The notes under the pieces were generated by a model. That model saw only the letters and a program-made list of their open reading frames with translations, had not been told where the DNA came from and did no database searches. A DNA stretch of 36,316 nt from Coriobacteriia bacterium (GTDB lineage Bacteria; Actinomycetota; Coriobacteriia; Anaerosomatales; Kmv31): NCBI GenBank assembly GCA_014859305.1, contig JACUUM010000025.1:1-36316 (forward strand). The letters are read 5' to 3'. The position numbers were made by a program, and so were the translations under genes. Below, one piece after another: positions 23,104 to 31,523 of this stretch; within the stretch, counting starts at the first letter, position 1; the number at the start of each line of letters is the position of its first letter.

Positions 23104-24405
23104 ATGTACGGCGACCACCCCGATACCCCGGGCGTCCCGCGGGAGTTCCCCGCCGAGGAGCGCTCCACCCTGCCGTCCTCCACGGCAGGCTCCGGCCGCC
23201 GCGTACCCGAAGGGCCGCTGCCGGTCTGCGACTACACCGAGACCGACCAGGGACCCTGTGAGGAGCCCGCCACGGTGAGGCGCTACTCGGGCGCCGCCGT
23301 GGCGGTCGCGGCGGCGGCGGGCGGCGTGGCGGGCGGGGTCGTGGTCGCGGCCGCCCTGGTCTGGGCGCTCGGCCTCGCGCCGGGCGGCACGCCGCTCGTG
23401 CGTTTCGAGCGGCCTGCCGGGATGGCGGTGCCGGTGAGCATCGAGACCAGCGGGCCGGTCCCTTCCGTGGTGGCCGTCGCGGCCAAGGTGACCCCCTCGG
23501 TGGTCAACATCATCGTCGAGCGCGGCAGGCTCGACCCGTTCACGGGCCGCACCGAGTTCCATGAGGTCGGCAACGGCAGCGGCGTGGTGATCCGCGAGGA
23601 CGGCTACGTGCTGACCAACAACCATGTGGTGGAGGGCGCGGACCGCGTGAAGGTGAAGATCGGCGTGGACGACGTGGATGCCGAGGTCGTGGGCAGGGAT
23701 CCCTCCACGGACCTCGCGGTGCTCAAGGTCGAACGCGACGACCTCCTGCCCGCCGAGTTCGGGGAGTCGGCCAAGCTGCAGGTCGGCCAGCCGGTCGTGG
23801 CGGTCGGTAGCCCGTTCGGGCTGGAGCGCTCGGTGACCGCGGGCATCATCTCCGCGCTGGGCCGCTCGAGCTTCTCCGAGGACGCAGGCGGGATAGCGAC
23901 CTACACGAACCTCATCCAGACCGACGCCGCGATCAACCCCGGCAACTCCGGCGGGGCCCTGGCGGACGAGCAGGGCCGCGTCATCGGCATCAACACGCTC
24001 ATCCAGGCCCGCGTGGCGCAGTCCGCCGGTATCGGGTTCGCGATCCCGATCGACTTCGCGCGCAACGTCGCCGACCAGCTCATAGAGACCGGCCGGGCCA
24101 CCCATCCGTTCATGGGCGTCTCCACCGTCAGCGTGGATGCGAACCTCGCCCGGCAGTTCGGGTTGCCCGTGACCTCCGGCGCGCTCGTGCAGCTCGTGAC
24201 GCCGGGCTCGCCCGCCGAGGAGGGCGGCATCGAGCGCGGCGACATCATCGTGCGCATCGCGGACCGCGGGATCGAGGGCGTGGAGGACGTCTTCGGCGCG
24301 GTGCGCGCGCACGCCGTCGGGGAGACCGTCGAGGTCGAGGTCGTCCGCGGCGAGAGGCGGCGCACGCTGGAAGTGACGCTGGGCTCGGACGCCGGCGGGC
24401 GGTAG
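23104..24405 (+). CDS. HtrA/DegP-like membrane-anchored serine protease with PDZ domain
   Basis: A 433-residue protein. A cytoplasmic N-terminal stretch of about 58 residues (acidic, Pro-rich, with two cysteines) precedes one membrane span at about 60-90, then an external trypsin-like domain. The catalytic triad is visible: His174 in LTNNHVV, Asp203 in STDLAVLKV and Ser282 in NPGNSGG. A single C-terminal PDZ domain spans about 340-430 (VTPGSPAEEGGIERGDIIVR). It should degrade or refold damaged proteins outside the membrane. ATG 23104 has GGGAGAGAGAG just before it. The symbol is left empty because HtrA, DegQ and PepD paralogues cannot be told apart here. Confidence 0.93.
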   Translation: MYGDHPDTPGVPREFPAEERSTLPSSTAGSGRRVPEGPLPVCDYTETDQGPCEEPATVRRYSGAAVAVAAAAGGVAGGVVVAAALVWALGLAPGGTPLVRFERPAGMAVPVSIETSGPVPSVVAVAAKVTPSVVNIIVERGRLDPFTGRTEFHEVGNGSGVVIREDGYVLTNNHVVEGADRVKVKIGVDDVDAEVVGRDPSTDLAVLKVERDDLLPAEFGESAKLQVGQPVVAVGSPFGLERSVTAGIISALGRSSFSEDAGGIATYTNLIQTDAAINPGNSGGALADEQGRVIGINTLIQARVAQSAGIGFAIPIDFARNVADQLIETGRATHPFMGVSTVSVDANLARQFGLPVTSGALVQLVTPGSPAEEGGIERGDIIVRIADRGIEGVEDVFGAVRAHAVGETVEVEVVRGERRRTLEVTLGSDAGGR

Positions 24406-24409
24406 GAGG

Positions 24410-24874
24410 TTGCGCCTCACGGTAGTCGCCGTCGGGAAGCTCAAAGAGCGCTGGTGGCGCGAGGCCGCCGAGGAGTACCTGAAGCGCATGCGCCCCTACG
24501 CCGACGTCCGCGTCGTCGACGTGCCCGACGCCGACCTGTCCCGGGATGAGGCGCGAGGCGTGCGCGCCGAGGGCGATGCGGTGCTGCGGGCGCTGCCGCC
24601 GGCCTCGAGCGTGGTCGCGCTGGACATCGGCGGGCGCGCCCTGTCCTCGGAGGGGCTCGCGGCGTGGCTGGAGGAGCGGATGGGCACGGGCCGGCCCGAG
24701 GTCGCCTTCGTGCTCGGCGGGGCCGCCGGCCTCGCTCCCGAGGTGCTCGCCCGGGCGGAGGAGCGCCTGTCGCTCTCGCCGATGACCCTGCCGCACCAGA
24801 TGGCCCGCGTCGTCCTGCTCGAGCAGCTCTACCGCGCGTTCCGTATCGTCCGGGGCGAGCCGTACCACCGCTGA
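24410..24874 (+). CDS. rlmH: 23S rRNA (pseudouridine-1915 N3)-methyltransferase
   Basis: A 154-residue SPOUT-family methyltransferase that modifies helix 69 of 23S rRNA. It begins LRLTVVAVGKLKE, like the family's MKI-x-x-x-AVGK, has VVALDIGGRALSSEGLA in mid-protein, the cofactor-loop VLGGAAGLAPEVL and the usual SLSPMTLPHQMARVVLLEQ, ending in the diagnostic PYHR. The start is TTG 24410. Unusually, the best ribosome-binding sequence AGGAGG (24404-24409) directly abuts the start codon, so initiation may be weak or coupled to the protease gene four bases upstream. Confidence 0.95.
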   Translation: MRLTVVAVGKLKERWWREAAEEYLKRMRPYADVRVVDVPDADLSRDEARGVRAEGDAVLRALPPASSVVALDIGGRALSSEGLAAWLEERMGTGRPEVAFVLGGAAGLAPEVLARAEERLSLSPMTLPHQMARVVLLEQLYRAFRIVRGEPYHR

Positions 24875-25005
24875 GGCGCCCTGTCCGAGGCGTGGTCGCC
24901 CGACCACCGCCTGTCAACCCTTTCCTTGCCGTGTCCGCGCTGGCATCATGGGACCGTAGTCGGCGCGAACGACGGACGTGCCGCAGGCGGATCAGGAGGT
25001 CACGC
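24875..25005 (+). other. intergenic gap before the CWB2 gene
   Basis: 131 bases. A patch of C/T-rich sequence (CAACCCTTTCCTTGCCG, about 24915-24931) may include a poor -35 TTGCCG, but no matching -10 is convincing. The gap ends with a strong AGGAGG six bases before the ATG. Confidence 0.4.
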
Positions 25006-26772
25006 ATGAACGGACCGTCCATCGTCAGGCGCGTGTTGATCGTCGCTGTCGCTCTCGCGCTGGCCGCGCAACCGCTCGTCGCGTTCGCGGCCTGGCAGAC
25101 GCCCGGGTCGTGGGCGGGGGCGCTCACGGCTCGCGGTTCCCTCACGGCCAAGCCGGTCGCCGAGCCTCTCCCCGTGGCAGCCGGGCCGGCGGCCCAGGCC
25201 TTCTCCGCTCCGGAGGACGCCTATGAGGCCGCCGGTGACGACACCTGGAACGCCGCGGGCGTCCGCAACATCACCAGCAAGTTCATGTCGCTCGAGCTGC
25301 CCGGGGTCGCGTACGTGGAGAGCCACACCCTCGACAAGGCGGATGCCGACGGCGCCGACGAGGACTGGCTCAAGTTCGACTTCAAGGCCTCGGACAGGGA
25401 GTTCCCCTTCTCGCTGCTGATCGAGGCGGTGGGCAAGACGCCGGACGTCGATCCCGTGATAGAGGTGTTCGGCCCGGGTGACCCCGTACTCACGCCTTAC
25501 GCGGAGCTGCCGTCCTTCGACGGCGAGCTCTCCGATGTGACGGCGCCGGATCCCAACTCGATCGCGTGGGGCATGCGCGACAGCTGGTTCGCAGGCAGGG
25601 GTGCGAGCGCCGCCGTGATGTTCTCGTCCGGATCGGCTCCGGGGCGCTACTACATCCGCGTGCGTCCGTACTACCAGGGGCCCGGCGGCGGCGGCTTCGC
25701 GGGCGGCGGCGCCGGCGCCTACGAGCTGAGGCTGAAGGCCGGCACCGCGCTCAGGCTGGCCGGCCCCGACCGGTACCGGACGTCGACGGCGATCAGCCGC
25801 GAGATGTTCGCCAAGGGCGCGCTCAAAGGCGGCGCGTGCGTGGTGGCCAACGGACTCGACTTCCCGGACGCGCTGGCCGGCAGCACCCTCGCCGGCGCCG
25901 TGGGCGGGCCGCTCCTCCTCACCGGCCCGAACTCCCTGGAGGGCTCGGTGGAGGCGGAGATCAAGCGGCTGGGCGTCTCCACCGTCTACGTGCTCGGCGG
26001 GACCCCCGCGCTCAGCCGCGCGGTGTTCAACAGGATCGATGGTATCCCGAACGTGAGGGCGGTCCGCGTGGCCGGCAGGGACCGCTACGCGACCGCGCGC
26101 GAGATCGCGAAGAAGGCCTACCAGCTCGCCGGCGGCGGCCCGAGGACGGCGTTCGTCGCCAGCGGGGTCAACTTCCCCGACGCGCTGTCGGCCTCGCCGA
26201 TGGCTGCCTACAACGGCGCGCCGGTGCTGCTGACCCGTCCGGACGCGCTCTCGACTGCCGCGGAGGGGGCGATCAAGGACCTCGGCATCACCGACGTGAT
26301 CGTCGTCGGCGGGGAGCCCGCGGTCTCCAAGGCGGTGCATACGCGCCTCACGAAGCTGCTCAACGGCACGAGCCACGTCAGGCGCATCGGGGGCAAGAAC
26401 CGGTATCAGACGTCGGCCTCGTTCGCGAAGTGGGCGACGACCATCAGCGGAGCCTACAACGGGGGGCGGGTGGGAACGCCGGCGAACCCGAACGACCTGT
26501 GGGCGCTGTACCCGGCGCAATCGGGCGTGGCCTCCGGTCTCAAGTTCCCCGACGCCCTCGCCGGAGGCATCGCGGCCGGCCTCGCCGGCTGCCCCCTCGT
26601 CCTGCTCGACGAGAGCGATGCCGCGCTGACCGCCTACGTCGGCTACCTGGATGCCGTCGGACAGCCCCAGACGAAGACGTACGTCTACGGCGGCGAGGCC
26701 ACCATGTCCGAGGTGGTGATGGCGGTCGTGGACATCCTCACGTTCCCGGCCTTCTGGGAGGAGATCTTCTAG
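25006..26772 (+). CDS. secreted cell-wall-binding protein with three CWB2 repeats
   Basis: A 588-residue exported protein. A signal peptide covers about residues 1-27 (basic start, VLIVAVALALAAQPLVAFA). Residues about 65-245 form a beta-rich domain with DEDWLKFDF and, later, GRYYIRVRPYYQ and AYELRLKAG, resembling pre-peptidase C-terminal (PPC-like) folds. Then come three cell-wall-binding repeat 2 units, each opening with R-x-x-G-x-x-R-Y-x-T (LAGPDRYRTS, VAGRDRYATA, IGGKNRYQTS) and holding FPDALA/S and V-Y-V-x-G-G elements. CWB2 repeats bind anionic wall polymers noncovalently. There is no catalytic domain, so it is probably a surface-layer or structural protein. ATG 25006 follows AGGAGGT. 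Confidence 0.92.
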   Translation: MNGPSIVRRVLIVAVALALAAQPLVAFAAWQTPGSWAGALTARGSLTAKPVAEPLPVAAGPAAQAFSAPEDAYEAAGDDTWNAAGVRNITSKFMSLELPGVAYVESHTLDKADADGADEDWLKFDFKASDREFPFSLLIEAVGKTPDVDPVIEVFGPGDPVLTPYAELPSFDGELSDVTAPDPNSIAWGMRDSWFAGRGASAAVMFSSGSAPGRYYIRVRPYYQGPGGGGFAGGGAGAYELRLKAGTALRLAGPDRYRTSTAISREMFAKGALKGGACVVANGLDFPDALAGSTLAGAVGGPLLLTGPNSLEGSVEAEIKRLGVSTVYVLGGTPALSRAVFNRIDGIPNVRAVRVAGRDRYATAREIAKKAYQLAGGGPRTAFVASGVNFPDALSASPMAAYNGAPVLLTRPDALSTAAEGAIKDLGITDVIVVGGEPAVSKAVHTRLTKLLNGTSHVRRIGGKNRYQTSASFAKWATTISGAYNGGRVGTPANPNDLWALYPAQSGVASGLKFPDALAGGIAAGLAGCPLVLLDESDAALTAYVGYLDAVGQPQTKTYVYGGEATMSEVVMAVVDILTFPAFWEEIF

Positions 26773-26792
26773 GCCGTCCGCTCGCGACTCGG

Positions 26793-26826
26793 GGAACGGC
26801 GGGCCGGATGGCCCGCCGTTCCTTCT
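26793..26826 (+). terminator. intrinsic terminator after the CWB2 gene
   Basis: GGAACGGCGGGCC (26793-26805) pairs perfectly with GGCCCGCCGTTCC (26810-26822) around a GGAT loop, followed by TTCT. It lies 20 bases after the stop codon. Confidence 0.85.
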
Positions 26827-26847
26827 GCGGCGCCTTGCGGCGTCCCT

Positions 26848-26876
26848 TTCACGCGACCCGGTCCTCGCGCTATCCT
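26848..26876 (+). promoter_or_regulatory. candidate argS promoter
   Basis: TTCACG (26848-26853), 17-base spacer, TATCCT (26871-26876). The start would be near 26883, downstream of the GTG at 26879 and so favouring the argS start at 26933. Confidence 0.5.
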
Positions 26877-26932
26877 GAGTGCTCACACGCCCCGTCCCGC
26901 TGCCGCACGCGACCCCTTGGGAGCGCCTCGCC

Positions 26933-28639
26933 GTGAAGGACCTCGTCGCCTCGCTCGTCTCCGACGCCCTGGCCGCCGCCGTCGCCGACGGAGAGGTGGC
27001 GCTGCCGGAGCCGCCGCCCGTCGAGGTCGAGCGGCCCCGCGACCCGAGCCACGGCGACTGGGCGACCAACGTGGCGCTTCGGTCCGCCAAGGCGGCAGGT
27101 CTCGCGCCCCGAGCGCTGGCCGAGGCGATCGCCGCGCGGATGGCGGGTCACCCGGACGTGGCCGCGGTCGAGGTCGCCGGCCCGGGCTTCATCAACGTGC
27201 GCCTGTCCGCCGCCGCGCTGCAGCGCGTGCTCGTCGCCGCCCGCGGGGGTGATTCGGGCTTCGGGGGGCTGCGGACGGGGCGCGGCGCGCGCGTGCAGGT
27301 CGAGTTCGTCTCCGCCAACCCCGTGGGGCCGATGCACGTCGGGCATGGGCGGTGGGCCGCGTTGGGCGACAGCATGGCGCGGCTCCTCGAGTTCACGGGG
27401 CACGACGTGCAGCGCGAGTTCTACGTGAACGACGCCGGCGTGCAGATGGAGGTCTTCGGCAAGTCCGTCGCGGCGCGCTACATGCAGCTCGCCGGGCGCG
27501 AGGCCGCCTTCGAGCCGGAGTGGTACCAGGGCGCCTACATCACCGGGATCGCCGAGGAGATCCGCGCGCAGGAGGGCGACGCGTGGGTGGACGCCCCGGC
27601 CGAGGAGCGAGAGGCGCACTTCCGCGAGAAGGCCTACGCGCAGGTGCTCGAGCACCTGAAGCGCGTGCTGCACGCGATGGGCGTCGACTTCGACGTCTGG
27701 TTCTCCGAGCGCACGCTGTACGCGCCGGGAGAGGACGGCCGCACCGGGATCGAGCTCGCCATCGAGAGGCTTCGCGAGAACGGCCACGTCTACGAGCACG
27801 AGGGCGCGACCTGGTTCCGCTCGGCGGCCTTCGGCGACGACAAGGACCGCGTGCTGCGCAAGGCCGACGGCAGCTACACGTACTTCGCCGCCGACGTCGC
27901 CTACCACTGGGACAAGTTCCACGACAGGGGGTTCGACCGGGTCGTCGACCTGTGGGGCGCCGACCACCACGGGTACGTGAAGCGCATGGAGGCCGCCGTC
28001 GCCGCGCTCGGGTTCCCCGGGCGGCTCACCCTGGTCATCGGGCAGCTCGTGAACCTCTTCCGGGCGGGGGAGGCGGTGCGGATGTCCAAGCGCACCGGCG
28101 AGATGGTGACGTTCGAGGAGCTGCTCGACGAGGTGGGCGCCGACGCCGCACGCTATTGGTTCCTGCGCCGCTCCACCGACCAGCCGGTGGACTTCGACAT
28201 CGCGCTGGCCAAGGAGCAGTCGGCCGACAACCCGGTGTACTACGTGCAGTACGCGCACGCCCGCATCTGCTCGATCCTGCGCAAGGCGGCCGGTCACCCC
28301 ACAGACGCGGCGATCGACGCTTCGGAGGCCGCCGCTGAACGCATACCCGCCGAGCCGCCGCTGGAGCTGCTCGACTCCGAGCCCGAGCTCGCGCTGATGC
28401 GCAGGCTCGCCGAGTTCCCGGAGGTCGTCGAACGCGCCGCCGAGGACCTCACCCCGCACCGCCTGACGCGCTACGCCGAGGATCTCGCCGCCGTCTTCCA
28501 CCAGTTCTACACGCTCTGTCGCGTCGTCTCGGACGACGAGGCGCTCACCGGCGCCCGGCTGTACGCCGTCGATGCCACGCGCCTCGTGCTCGAGCGCGCA
28601 TTGGCGCTGCTGGGCGTGAGTGCCCCGCAACGGATGTAG
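26933..28639 (+). CDS. argS: arginyl-tRNA synthetase
   Basis: A 568-residue class I synthetase charging tRNA-Arg. It has an N-terminal additional domain (about 1-115) and the HIGH-type motif NPVGPMHVGHGR with HVGH at 135-138. The segment FYVNDAGVQM follows the Rossmann core, and the KMSKS-equivalent is MSKRTGE from residue 384, as is common in bacterial ArgS. The C-terminal anticodon-binding DALR domain starts near residue 440 and ends with LLGVSAPQRM. GTG 26933 is chosen because GGGAG lies nine bases upstream and the family begins near MKDLVASL. A frame extending to GTG 26879 would begin before the likely transcription start. Confidence 0.95.
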   Translation: MKDLVASLVSDALAAAVADGEVALPEPPPVEVERPRDPSHGDWATNVALRSAKAAGLAPRALAEAIAARMAGHPDVAAVEVAGPGFINVRLSAAALQRVLVAARGGDSGFGGLRTGRGARVQVEFVSANPVGPMHVGHGRWAALGDSMARLLEFTGHDVQREFYVNDAGVQMEVFGKSVAARYMQLAGREAAFEPEWYQGAYITGIAEEIRAQEGDAWVDAPAEEREAHFREKAYAQVLEHLKRVLHAMGVDFDVWFSERTLYAPGEDGRTGIELAIERLRENGHVYEHEGATWFRSAAFGDDKDRVLRKADGSYTYFAADVAYHWDKFHDRGFDRVVDLWGADHHGYVKRMEAAVAALGFPGRLTLVIGQLVNLFRAGEAVRMSKRTGEMVTFEELLDEVGADAARYWFLRRSTDQPVDFDIALAKEQSADNPVYYVQYAHARICSILRKAAGHPTDAAIDASEAAAERIPAEPPLELLDSEPELALMRRLAEFPEVVERAAEDLTPHRLTRYAEDLAAVFHQFYTLCRVVSDDEALTGARLYAVDATRLVLERALALLGVSAPQRM

Positions 28640-28659
28640 GGGCGCGCCGGCTGCCGCGA

Positions 28660-28688
28660 TTGCCCGCCTCCTCCTCGGCCGGTATCCT
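28660..28688 (+). promoter_or_regulatory. candidate lysA promoter
   Basis: TTGCCC (28660-28665), 17-base spacer, TATCCT (28683-28688): the best-spaced promoter pair read in this half of the window. The transcript would begin near 28695, about 30 bases before lysA. Confidence 0.55.
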
Positions 28689-28725
28689 CTTCACACCCCG
28701 ACCGCGCCTAGCACCGAGGAGCCCC

Positions 28726-30087
28726 ATGGCCGACGCGATGCCCCCGGCCCCCCTCGAGCCCACCGACGAGCAGCGCACCTCCGACCTTCGCCACGTCCTG
28801 CCGATGACGGCGCGGATCGTCGAAGGGCGGTTGCACGTCGGGGGTGTCGATATGGTGGCGCTCGCGCGCGAGGCGGGAACGGCGCTGTACGTGATGGACG
28901 AGGAGCACATCCGCCGCCAGCTGCGCGACTACGTGCGCTGGACGCGGTACCACTGGCCGCACGTGGACGTCGTCTACGCGGGCAAGGCGTTCCTGTCGCT
29001 GGCCATGGTACGGCTCGTGGATGAGGAGGAGTGCTCGCTGCTGTGCGCATCCGGCGGCGAGCTCGCCTACGCGCGCCGGGCCGGCTTCCCGATGGAGCGC
29101 GTGCAGGTCCACGGCAACAACAAGACCCCCGCCGAGATAGCCGAGTGCCTGGACGCGGGCGTGGGGCGCGTGGTGGTCGACAACTTCGACGAGCTGGGGC
29201 GGCTCTCGGCGATGGCCGCCGGGCGCGGCGTCGAGCAGAAGGTGCTCATCCGCGTCACACCGGGGATCGCCGCGGACACCCACGAGTTCGTCGTCACCGG
29301 CGCCGAGGACTCCAAGTTCGGCTTCGGGCTGAACCAGGGTCTCGCCATGGAGGCGGTGAAGCGCGCGGTGGAGGCGCCGGGGATCGTCTTCGACGGCCTG
29401 CACATGCACATCGGCAGCCAGATCTACGCCCTGCACAGCTTCGCCAAGGCCATCGAGGTGATGGTCGGCTTCATGCGCGGGATCCGCGACGAGGCGGGCG
29501 AGCCCGTGCGAATGCTGGACGTGGGCGGCGGGCTGGGCGTGGCCTACGGCGCCCCCGACGAGCCCTCCACGATCAAGGACTTCGGCAAGGTGGTCGTGGA
29601 CGGCATCAAGGAGGAGTGCGAGCGCCACGGGCTGGAGGTGCCGAGGATGGCCGTGGAGCCGGGCCGCTCCGTCGTGGCCAACGCGGGACTGACGCTGTAC
29701 ACGATCGGCACGGTCAAGGAGATCCCGGGGATCCGCACGTACGTCGCGGTCGACGGCGGCATGAACGACAACATCCGCACCGCGCTGTACGACGCGCATT
29801 ACGAGGCGCTGATCGCGAACAAGGCGGACGAGCCGCGCGAGATGGTCGCCACCATCGCCGGGAAGCACTGCGAGAGCGGCGACATCGTCGTGCGCGACGC
29901 CCCGTTGCAGCGCCCGGAGGTGGGCGACGTCGTGTGCGTGTGTTCCACCGGCGCCTACTGCCAGTCCATGGCGTCCAACTACAACAAGAACGTCCGCCCG
30001 GCAGTGGTGTTCGTGCGCGACGGGGAGTGGCGCTTCGTAGTGCGCCGCGAGACCTACGACGACCTCATGCGGACCGAGATCGGCTGA
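28726..30087 (+). CDS. lysA: diaminopimelate decarboxylase
   Basis: A 453-residue PLP enzyme converting meso-diaminopimelate to lysine, the last step of lysine synthesis. The PLP lysine is Lys87 in VVYAGKAF. HMHIGSQI holds the conserved His, MLDVGGGLG binds the phosphate, AVEPGRSVVANAG is typical, and CSTGAYCQSM (Cys406-Cys412) with the preceding HCESGD forms the active-site region from the partner subunit. The N-terminus is about 35 residues longer than in many LysA. The ATG at 28726 follows GAGGAG. An upstream in-frame TTG at 28660 lies in the promoter and is not used. Confidence 0.95.
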   Translation: MADAMPPAPLEPTDEQRTSDLRHVLPMTARIVEGRLHVGGVDMVALAREAGTALYVMDEEHIRRQLRDYVRWTRYHWPHVDVVYAGKAFLSLAMVRLVDEEECSLLCASGGELAYARRAGFPMERVQVHGNNKTPAEIAECLDAGVGRVVVDNFDELGRLSAMAAGRGVEQKVLIRVTPGIAADTHEFVVTGAEDSKFGFGLNQGLAMEAVKRAVEAPGIVFDGLHMHIGSQIYALHSFAKAIEVMVGFMRGIRDEAGEPVRMLDVGGGLGVAYGAPDEPSTIKDFGKVVVDGIKEECERHGLEVPRMAVEPGRSVVANAGLTLYTIGTVKEIPGIRTYVAVDGGMNDNIRTALYDAHYEALIANKADEPREMVATIAGKHCESGDIVVRDAPLQRPEVGDVVCVCSTGAYCQSMASNYNKNVRPAVVFVRDGEWRFVVRRETYDDLMRTEIG

Positions 30088-30130
30088 GGCGCTCGGCCCC
30101 TTGTCGCCGCCGGCGCTCCTCGGCGTGCTC

Positions 30131-30170
30131 GCGCCGGCCCGCCGGCCGGAGGCCGCCGGCCCTGGCGCCT
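30131..30170 (+). terminator. self-complementary GC-rich segment after lysA
   Basis: The stretch is built of repeated GCCGGC/GGCCGG units with outer arms GCGCC and GGCGC, so several stems are possible. No T-run follows. It may slow or end lysA transcription, but it may also be chance in GC-rich DNA. Confidence 0.25.
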
Positions 30171-30192
30171 GCGACGGCCCGCGCTCCTCGGA

Positions 30193-30198
30193 TACAAT
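30193..30198 (+). promoter_or_regulatory. candidate -10 element upstream of hom
   Basis: TACAAT in GGATACAATGG, 30 bases before the hom start. A possible weak -35 is TGCGAC at 30170-30175 with a 17-base spacer. Confidence 0.45.
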
Positions 30199-30228
30199 GG
30201 GTGCCCGGTCGTGACACGGGAGGACGTC

Positions 30229-31515
30229 ATGCGCACAGTGAGAGTCGGCCTCGTTGGCCTCGGGACCGTCGGATCCGGCGTGGTGGAGATCCTCCGCCGC
30301 CATAGCGAGGACTTCCGTCGCCGCGCCGGTGTCGACATCGAGCTGGCCCGCTTCGCGGACCGCGACGCCGGGCGCGCGGCGGCCCTGGAGCTGCCGGAGG
30401 GGTCGTTCAGCCACGAGGCGGCGGCACTCATCGAGGACCCCGCGCTCGACGTCGTGATCGAGCTCATCGGCGGCACGGGCGCGGCGCGCGAGGTGGTGCT
30501 CGCGGCTCTCGGCGCGGGCAAGAGCGTCGTCACCGCGAACAAGGCACTGATGGCGAGTCACGGCCAGGAGGTCATGGAGACCGCCGAGCGGATGGGCGTG
30601 GACATCCTGTTCGAGGCCTCGGTCGGCGGCGGCATCCCCATCATCGGCCCGCTCAAGCACTCGCTGGCCTCCAACGAGGTCACGAGCGTGATGGGCATCG
30701 TCAACGGCACCACCAACTACATGCTCACCCGCATGGCCGAGGACGGCCTGGACTACGACACGGCGCTGCTCGAGGCGCAGCAGCGCGGCTTCGCCGAGGC
30801 CGACCCGTCCGCCGACGTCGACGGGCTCGACGCCGCCGCCAAGATCGCCATCCTCGCCTCCATCGCCTTCAACAGCCGGGTCACGCTGGCGCAGGTGCCC
30901 GCGGAGGGCATCCGCGACATCACGCCGGCCGACATCAGCTACGCGACCGAGATGGGCTACGCCATCAAGCTGCTCGCCATCGCCAGGCGCTCCGACGGCG
31001 GCGTCGACATCCGCGTGCACCCAACGATGATCCCGGCGGCCCATCCGCTCGCCGCCGTCAACGGCGTGTACAACGCGATCTACGTGGTCGGCGACGCGGT
31101 GGGGGAGACGATGTTCTTCGGTGAGGGTGCCGGCTCGCTGCCGGCTGCCAGCGCCGTGGTCGGCGACGTGATCGAGGCCGCGCGCCACATCGGCGCGGAC
31201 TGCCGAGGGCTGGTGGGCTGCACGTGCAACGAGCAGCTGCCGGTGCGGGGGATCGACTCGCTGGTCACGCGGTACTACGTGCGCATGCGCGTCGCCGACC
31301 GCCCGGGCGTGATGGCGGCGTGCGCGAGCATCTTCGGCGACAACGACGTCTCGCTGGCCTCGGTCATCCAGAAGGCCGCGGACGCCAGCGGGGCGGAGAT
31401 CGTCTTCGTCACACACGCCGCCTCCGAGGCGGCCATGAGGGCGGCTCTGGCCGAGATCGAGCGGCTCGACGTGGTCGACGCGATCGGCTCGGTCATCCGC
31501 GTCGAGGAGCTGTAA
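30229..31515 (+). CDS. hom: homoserine dehydrogenase with C-terminal ACT domain
   Basis: A 428-residue NAD(P)H enzyme reducing aspartate semialdehyde to homoserine, the branch point to threonine and methionine. The N-terminal Rossmann motif GLVGLGTVGSGV spans residues 7-18. VVTANKALMA and the catalytic region EASVGGGIPII are present, and GTTNYMLTRM and DVDGLDAAAKIAIL follow. The C-terminus from about residue 350 is an ACT domain (YYVRMRVADRPGVMAACAS), which usually mediates feedback control by threonine. ATG 30229 follows GGGAGG by five bases. thrB starts eight bases after the stop codon. Confidence 0.96.
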   Translation: MRTVRVGLVGLGTVGSGVVEILRRHSEDFRRRAGVDIELARFADRDAGRAAALELPEGSFSHEAAALIEDPALDVVIELIGGTGAAREVVLAALGAGKSVVTANKALMASHGQEVMETAERMGVDILFEASVGGGIPIIGPLKHSLASNEVTSVMGIVNGTTNYMLTRMAEDGLDYDTALLEAQQRGFAEADPSADVDGLDAAAKIAILASIAFNSRVTLAQVPAEGIRDITPADISYATEMGYAIKLLAIARRSDGGVDIRVHPTMIPAAHPLAAVNGVYNAIYVVGDAVGETMFFGEGAGSLPAASAVVGDVIEAARHIGADCRGLVGCTCNEQLPVRGIDSLVTRYYVRMRVADRPGVMAACASIFGDNDVSLASVIQKAADASGAEIVFVTHAASEAAMRAALAEIERLDVVDAIGSVIRVEEL

Positions 31516-31523
31516 GGGGCGCC

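Noticed and set aside
26879-26932. Longer argS starting at GTG 26879
   Set aside because: It would precede the likely transcription start, and the added residues do not resemble the ArgS N-terminus.
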